DNA from: Mauremys mutica
Lineage: Eukaryota > Chordata > Testudines > Geoemydidae
Direction of reading: 5' to 3'
Assembly: GCF_020497125.1 (NCBI RefSeq)
Contig: NC_059076.1
Coordinates: 9,167,951 to 9,231,950, forward strand
DNA length: 64,000 nt
The notes beneath the pieces were generated by a model, which was not told the origin of the DNA, searched no databases, and saw only the letters and a list, made by a program, of their open reading frames with translations. A program made the position numbers and the translations under genes. Positions 58,423 to 64,000 of this stretch are shown in pieces. The stretch's first letter is position 1; each line of letters opens with the position of its first letter.

Positions 58423-59514
58423 TTATATCCATTTGTTCTTGTCCACATTGGTACTGAGCTTAAATAATTCCTCTCCCTCCCTGGTATTTATTCCTCTGAT
58501 ATATTTATAGAGAGCAATTGTATCTCCCCTCTGCCTTCTTTTGGTTAGGCTAAACAAGCCAAGCTCTTTGAGTCTCCTTTCATATGATAGGTTTTCTATT
58601 CCTCGGCTCATCCTAGTAGCCCTTCTCTGAAGCTGTTCCAGTTTGAATTCATCCTTCTTAAACATGGGAGACCAGAACTGCACACAGTATTCCAGATGAG
58701 GTCTCACCAGTGCCTTATATAACGGTACTAACACCTCCTTATCTTTGCTGGAAATACCTCGTCTGATGCATCCTAAAACCGCATTAGCTTTTTTTACGGC
58801 CATATCACATTGGCAGCTCATAGTCATCCTGTGATCAACCAATACTCTGAGGTCCTTCTCCTCCTCTGTTACTTCCAACTGATGCGTCCCCAATTTATAA
58901 CTAAAATTCTTGTTATTAATCCCTAAATGCATGACCTTGCACTTTTCACTATTAAATTTCATTCTATTACTATTACTCCAGTTTACAAGGTCATCCAGAT
59001 CTTCCTGTATGATATCCCGGTCCTTCTCTGTGTTAGCAATACCTCCCAGCTTTGTGTCATCCGCAAACTTTATTAGCACATTTCCACTTTTTGTGCCAAG
59101 GTCAGTAATAAAAAGATTAAATAAGATTGGTCCCAAAACCGATCCCTGAGAAACTCCACTAGTAACCTCCCTCCAGCCTGACAATTCACCTTTCAGTATG
59201 ACCCATTGTAGTCTCCCCTTTAACCAGTTCCTTATCCACCTTTCAATTTTCATATTGATCCCCATCTTTTCCAATTTAGCTAATAATTCCCCATGTGGAA
59301 CTGTACCAAATGCCTTACTGAAATCGAGGTAAATTAGATCCACTGCATTTCCTTTGTCTAAAAAATCTGTTACCTTCTCAAAGAAGGAGATCAGGTTGGT
59401 TTGGCACAATCTACCTTTTGTAAAACCATGTTGTATTTTGTCCCAATTACCATTGTCCTTGACTACTTTTTCCTTCAAAATTTTTTCAAAGACCTTGCAT
59501 AATACAGATGTCAA
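58423..59514 (-). pseudogene. CR1 reverse transcriptase, long open part
   Basis: 363 codons, part of ORF2 of CR1 (reverse transcription of the element at the nick). Visible RT blocks: LIYLDFSKAF (60-69), GVSQGSVLGP (120-129), IKFADDTKLGG (148-158) with both catalytic Asp residues, FNSEKCKVMHLG, then the conserved C-terminal helices (VRPHLEYCVQFWSP, LEQLQRRATRM). Open sequence continues upstream of the first codon to about 59547, so 59514 is no real start. The endonuclease lies beyond the interrupted part and is missing, and the C-terminus is shifted out of frame near 58440. Not functional. Confidence 0.9.
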
Positions 59515-59908
59515 ACTGACAGGCCTGTAGTTGCCCAGATCACTTTTCTTCCCTTTTCTTAAAGATAGGAACTATGTTAGCAATTCTCCAGTCATACAGT
59601 ACAACCCCTGAGTTTACCAATTCATTAAAAATTCTTGCTAATGGGCTTGCAATTTCATGTGCCAGTTCGTTTAATATTCTTGGATGACGATTATCTGGGT
59701 CCCCTGATTTAGTCCCATTAAGCTGTTCAAGGTTTGGCTTCTACCACGGATGTGGTAATATCTACTGCCATATCCTCCTTCCTATTGGTCATCCTACCAT
59801 TATCCCTAAGCTCCTCATTAAAGACTGAAGCAAAGTATTTGTTTAGATATTGGGCCATGCCTAGATTATCCTTAACCTCTATTCCATCCTCAGGGTTTAG
59901 TGGTCCTA

Positions 59909-60068
59909 CTAGCTCAGTGGTTTGAGCATTGGCCTGCTAAACCCACAGTTGTGAGTTCAATCCTTGAGGAGGCCACTTAGGGATCTGGGGCAAAAATTGG
60001 TTCTGCTAGTGAAGGCAGGGGGCTGGACTCCATGACCTTTCAAGGTCCCTTCCAGTCCCAGGAGATTA
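59909..60068 (+). repeat. tRNA-derived SINE inserted in CR1
   Basis: A box 'tagctcagtggtt' at 59910, B box 'ggttgtgagttcaatcc'-like at about 59948, then 'gggatctggggcaaaaattg' and a CR1-type tail 'ggtcccttccagtccc'. Same family as 22246-22430 but a different subtype in the middle. The 5' leader is missing. It interrupts the CR1 at 57826-60150. Confidence 0.85.
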
Positions 60069-60171
60069 GAGATATACCAATTATTACCTTATTTATATGG
60101 CTATAGAACCTTTTAATTCCTTTTGCAAGGTCCAACGCTACAAGGGCTTTTTTTGAGGGGTGGCTTTAGAT

Positions 60172-60480
60172 CAGGGGTGGGCAAACTTTTTGGCCCGAGG
60201 GTGACATCTGGGTATGGAAATTTTATGGCAGGCCATGAATGCTCACAGTTCCTGGTCAATGGCAATTGGGGTGCTTAGGGGAGGGGCAGTGTGTGGAGCC
60301 CCCTGGATTCCCCTACAGCTGGAGGGGGTACATTCCGCTGCTTCTGGGAGCCATGCAGAGCCATGGCACGTGCGGCGCAGGGCAAGCCCAAGAGCTTGCT
60401 CCCCGTTGGGAGCTCGAGGGCCAGATTAAAATGTCTGAAGGGCTGGATGAGGCCCCCAGGCCGTAGTTTGCCCACCTCTG
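60172..60480. mobile_element. hAT-type MITE, 309 bp, perfect 8-bp duplication
   Basis: Starts 'caggggtgggcaaacttttt', ends 'gtagtttgcccacctctg' (inverted ends, CAGNGG form). Exact 8-bp duplications 'ctttagat' at 60164-60171 and 60481-60488. Non-coding; the frames inside are chance. Confidence 0.93.
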
Positions 60481-60488
60481 CTTTAGAT

Positions 60489-61137
60489 GCAAGTGTTGGA
60501 CAGGAGGAGCGGTCAGGGAGGGGAGGGAATATTTGTGAGGCAGCGCTTCTAGGAGGCAAGTAGCTCATGGCTTAACTTTCAAAGAGTGTGTTAAGATTCT
60601 TATTATTGGTTGTGTTGTAGGCCCCACCTAGCCTGTGGGATGCACTGTAACTTTGATTTGAGCTGTGGAGGACTGCAGATACAGGCAGAATTAAAAAAAA
60701 AAAATCAACATCTATAATTTTCCTTTTCTCTTGGGTTTCCCTCTAATAACCAGAGGCTGATGTGGTGAGGGCTAGGGACCTCAAGAATCATGGACTAGAT
60801 GATGAGTCTCACCAACTGAATCGATGCCTTGTGGCCTCCCAAGATCGATTGATTGATAGGGCAGCAGACATCTGCAGAAGAGGGGAAGAGAGTCAGAGGT
60901 GATGAATGACATCTGAGAGCCCTGGAAGGATAAGTTGGATTATTTTATTTGTTCTGGGGTCATATAGCATATTACATGCATTTATGTAGTGGTATTGCCA
61001 GGGTGATTTTTAAACACTGCTACTGGTTTGGAGTTGTGGTTTTTTTTTCCCTCCTCTTGCAGAGTCTCAGCCTTTGGGAAATGATGCTCCTGCAACTAGC
61101 AGAGGCTGATGTCCCCACAGGGCCATGCAGAGTAAGG
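60489..61137. other. Unassigned non-coding sequence
   Basis: Poly-A run at about 60690. No gene or repeat recognised. Confidence 0.4.
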
Positions 61138-61368
61138 GCTTGTCTTCACTACCGGGGTAAGTCAACCTAAGTTACTCTACTCCAGCTACGTTATTCATGT
61201 AGCTGGAGTCAACATAGCTTGGGTCGACTTACCACGGCGACTTCATTGCGCAGCATCGAGGGGAGACGCTCTCCGCTCAACTTCCTTCTCTCTTCTTGGA
61301 GAGGTGGAGTACCGGGGTCAACTGGAGTGCACTCTGCCGTTGATTTAGCAGGTCTTCACTAGACCTGC
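61138..61368. mobile_element. MITE related to 27523-27817, cut by an LTR
   Basis: The left end 'gggcttgtcttcactaccgg' and an internal hairpin 'actccagctacgttattcat' / 'gtagctggagt' resemble the element at 27523. The right part 'aggtcttcactagacctgc' directly meets the LTR at 61369, and the usual remaining MITE end is not seen, so the LTR may have replaced it. Confidence 0.65.
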
Positions 61369-62077
61369 TGTCATAGGTTTCACCCCCACTCTGAACTTTA
61401 GAGTATAGATGTGGGGACCTGCATGAGAACCCCTAAGCTTAACTACCAGCTTAGATCTGGTTGCTGCCACCACCCAAATTGTTTAAAACAGCTATTTATG
61501 AGTCATTTGGGAAACTCAGTCTTTCTTTCTTTCCCCCCTGCCCTCGCCAAAAATCTCTCCCTCCCAAGTAGTGTAAAACCCTTCCCTGGGTAACCTTGAG
61601 AGACTTCTCCACCCATATCCTGGTGAACACCGATCGAAACCCCTTGGATCTTAGAACAAGGAAAAAATCAGTCAAGTTCTTAAAAAGATGACTTAATTAA
61701 GGACAAGGTGTAAAAGAAATACCTCTGCGAGATTAGCATACAAGCTACACTCACAGACAACAGATTCAAAACACAGAGGATGTTCCCCTGGGCAAAAGCT
61801 TTAGTTACACAAAAGAAAACCCAATTTGATTATCCCTCTAATGCAAAAAGACAAAGTCACAAAAGGAAACAAACATAAGCTAATGCATTCCTTCTCTAAT
61901 ACTCACTAACCTGGGTAATTCCTTGATCTTTTTCACTCCGGCACAGAAACTTAATGGACTGAACAAAAGAAACTTCCCTCCTTCCTCTTGAAACATCTTG
62001 TCCATCCATTGGTTCCTCTGGTCAGGTGTCAGCTAGGCTAGGTGAACTTCTTAACCCTTTACTGTCTGTTTATGACA
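61369..62077 (-). mobile_element. 3' LTR of a minus-strand gypsy element, 709 bp
   Basis: Starts TGTCATA and ends TATGACA, perfect 7-base inverted ends. Read on minus it follows a purine tract 'aggtttgggggccg' (62078-62092), as a 3' LTR should, and an RNase H remnant lies further upstream on the same strand. No duplication could be identified because the 5' part of the element is missing. Confidence 0.75.
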
Positions 62078-62214
62078 CGGCCCCCAAACCTAGACAGTTC
62101 TGGACTACACTGGCTGTGATTTTCTTCCTAGAACTTTAGAATAAACAGATTAATAAAACACATGCACCTTTACATATACTACTGATTATGTAAAAACTAA
62201 CAAGATTTTTCACA

Positions 62215-62655
62215 TTTCAAGGACGTTCTGGGAAACTTTCACGGGAGAGGGCATCAGCCACTTTGTTAGAAGCTCCTGAAATGTGTTGTATTTGAAAATC
62301 AAAATCTTGGAGAGCTAAACTCCACCAAAGAAGGTTTATATTTCCCTTGGCGGTATGAAGCCACTTTAGCGCAGCATGGTCAGTTTGTAGCTGGAAACGC
62401 CATCCCCAAACGTATGGGCATAGCTTTTCCAGCGCGTACACGATGGCGTAGCATTCTTTTTCGCTGATTGACTAGTGGCTTTCCCTCTCAGACAGTTTTT
62501 TTTGCTGAGAAACACGACAGGATGGAATTCTTGATCCAGTCCTTCCTGCATTAAAACTGCTTCCACACCACACTCGGACACATCTGTGGTTACTAGGAAT
62601 GGTTTGTCAAGGTCTGGGGCTCTTAGCACAGGGTCAGACATGAGCAGAGTCAGCT
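62215..62655 (-). pseudogene. Ty3/gypsy RNase H domain remnant
   Basis: Two overlapping minus frames form one domain. The first (62366-62641) has DPVLRAPDLDKPFLVTTDVS with the catalytic-type Asp, GVEAVLMQEG and FHPVVFLSKKN. After a frameshift near 62450 the second (62217-62441) gives YALEKLCPYVWGWRFQLQTD, HAALKWLH and the final VADALSR block. This is the RNase H end of a gypsy RT. RT lies upstream and integrase should lie downstream, but both are absent. It belongs with the LTR at 61369-62077, with a deletion between them. Confidence 0.85.
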
Positions 62656-63374
62656 AGTTTTGCTTGAGACACTACTCTGACCTGAAAGATAGCATCAGTG
62701 CTTCATCTTGTCACTGGGCTGATTCTCATGCACACAGTAAGACAATGTGTTTAACACCCCGTTTTTACATTAGCTATTGAAGGAATGTTGAGTTGCACTG
62801 GTGCGTGGTTAAGCCACTTGTAGCGTTTGTGACAGCACCAAATGCATTGTAAATGATATGCTCCAGTACCATGAGTGCCAAACAGCGTCTTATTTAAGCA
62901 GCCTTAGTGCTAGTTTTGTTAGAAGAATTGGGGTATGGACAATGGTGATCAGTGCCCCGTTTTGGAAATGTGAACACAGTAGGTATCTAAGTGGGTCTCT
63001 GGCCTATAGGGCCCAGCAGTTCGGGAGCAGAGTTAAGGTTAATGTTAGCCAATATAGCATATTTATGAGGCTGTTCTGTATTCATCCTAAGTTGTACAAC
63101 TACAAACTGCATTTCCCAGCATGCTGTGTACTCATGATAAGCATTATTGTGGAAACTTAGTTCACCTGCTAATATCTGTAACCTCTGTTTGTATGCAGAA
63201 CCTGTCGGAAGCAATGCCAAATAACCAATGGTGTCTAGCACACTTTTTATATTTTCCAGGGACCAATGTATTTCTAATCTTACAAATATGTAGATAACTA
63301 TATAAGAAAAGTGATGAATGGTTTGTGGTAATGTAGTAAAATCTGTATAATCTTCTACCTGTTCCAAGTGAGAG
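62656..63374. other. Unassigned non-coding sequence
   Basis: No repeat or gene recognised. Minus frames of 90-133 codons (62987-63434) overlap each other and have no domain. Confidence 0.35.
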
Positions 63375-64000
63375 ATGAGAACAGCCATACTGGATCAGCC
63401 CAGTGATCATCTGGCTCAGTATCCTGTCTTTCAACAGTGGCTGGTGCCAGATGCTTCAAAAGGAATGAGTAGAACAGGACAATTATTGAGCAAGCTATCC
63501 ACTGTTGTCCAGTCCCTGCTTCTGGCAGCCATAGACTGAGAGACATCCAGGGATTGTGTCCCTCACTATCTTGGCTAATAGCCATTGATGGACCTATCCT
63601 CCATGAACATGTCTAATTATTTTTTGACCAAGTTATACTGTTGGCCTTCAAAACATCCCCTGGCAATGAGTTCCACAGGTTGACACTTTGGTGTATAAAG
63701 AAATACTTCCTTATGTTTGTTTTTAAACCTGCTGCCTATTAATTTCATTGGGTGACCCCTGATTCTCTTGTTATATGAAGGGGTAAATAACACTACCCTA
63801 TTCACTTTGTCCACACCATTCATGATTTTATAAACCTGTATCATGTCCTGCCTTAGTCATCTCTCTTCTAAACTGAAGAGTCTGTTTTGTTAATCTCTCT
63901 TCCATATAAGCTGTTCCATACCCCTAATCATTTTTGTTGTCCTTCTTTATACTTTCCCATTTCTTGGATGTTTTCAAAGACCTATCTGCAATGACTCCAA
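63375..64000 (-). mobile_element. CR1 LINE 3' part, running off the window
   Basis: On minus the 3' terminus begins near 63400 ('tactggatcagcccagtgat' on +). The 75-codon frame at 63617-63844 holds the end of RT (MIQVYKIMNGVDKVN, RGHPMKLIGSRF). The same subfamily, on +, is the CR1 inside the hAT at 48075-50355. The element continues past base 64000. Confidence 0.85.

Larger units (their letters stand above)
57826..60150 (-). mobile_element. CR1 LINE, minus strand, interrupted by a SINE
   Basis: The 3' end on minus is at about 57826 ('tcatagactttaagatcag'). The coding part runs to about 59905, where a tRNA-SINE (59909-60068) interrupts it, and CR1 sequence resumes to about 60150. RT begins in the region 59515-59700 (PDNRHPRILNELAHEIAS, then GNYRPVSLTS). 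It then has one 363-codon frame (58423-59514). The remaining C-terminus (58266-58448) is in another frame. This is the best-preserved RT in the window and is clearly younger than the CR1 at 42745. Confidence 0.92.

Noticed and set aside
1..64000. CRISPR arrays, operons, phage or bacterial defence genes
   Set aside because: The direct repeats found are a minisatellite and transposons without spacers, and all coding remnants are eukaryotic retroelements.

Overview
The window is vertebrate, and most likely turtle (Cryptodira-like). It has no operons, no dense coding and no bacterial features. It is long non-coding DNA filled with CR1-type LINEs, a tRNA-derived SINE with a CR1-like tail, hAT and other short inverted-repeat DNA transposons, Ty3/gypsy-type LTR fragments and Penelope-like retroelements (PLEs). 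No L1 or Alu-type repeats were seen. The host assignment is an inference from this repeat mix.

Layout. 1-5 kb: AT-rich DNA, then a 5'-to-middle CR1 fragment (about 1270-3165). 5-27 kb: mostly unassigned sequence with scattered SINEs, palindromic MITE-like pieces, a 40-bp minisatellite (10129-10768), a small PLE hairpin (21551-21675) and a tRNA-SINE (22246-22430). 27-33 kb: a CpG-rich hairpin MITE, a candidate 3'-terminal exon on + (28460-28611), a hAT MITE and SINEs. 33-38 kb: an LTR, then a Ty3/gypsy pol remnant with integrase before reverse transcriptase (Gmr1-like order). A 1.44-kb PLE is inserted exactly at the catalytic motif of that reverse transcriptase, with a 14-bp target duplication. 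41-44 kb: a minus-strand gypsy fragment and an old CR1. 45-51.6 kb: a CR1 whose tail was hit by a 3.77-kb hAT element (8-bp duplication). The hAT holds another CR1, part of it tandemly duplicated, and one duplicate carries a PLE insertion. 51.6-64 kb: MITEs, a PLE hairpin with a hammerhead-ribozyme-like core (53569-53781), two hAT MITEs, a solo LTR (56383-57087), a minus CR1 with the longest reverse-transcriptase frame (57826-60150), an LTR plus RNase H remnant (61369-62655) and a minus CR1 tail running off the end.

Host genes: nothing is certain. Three short stretches look like exons by splice signals and open frame: 5174-5264 (-), 44968-45190 (-) and 28460-28611 (+). I could not name them. 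All transposon coding regions are broken and none looks autonomous. The main biological story is a nested insertion record that can be ordered in time from target-site duplications.
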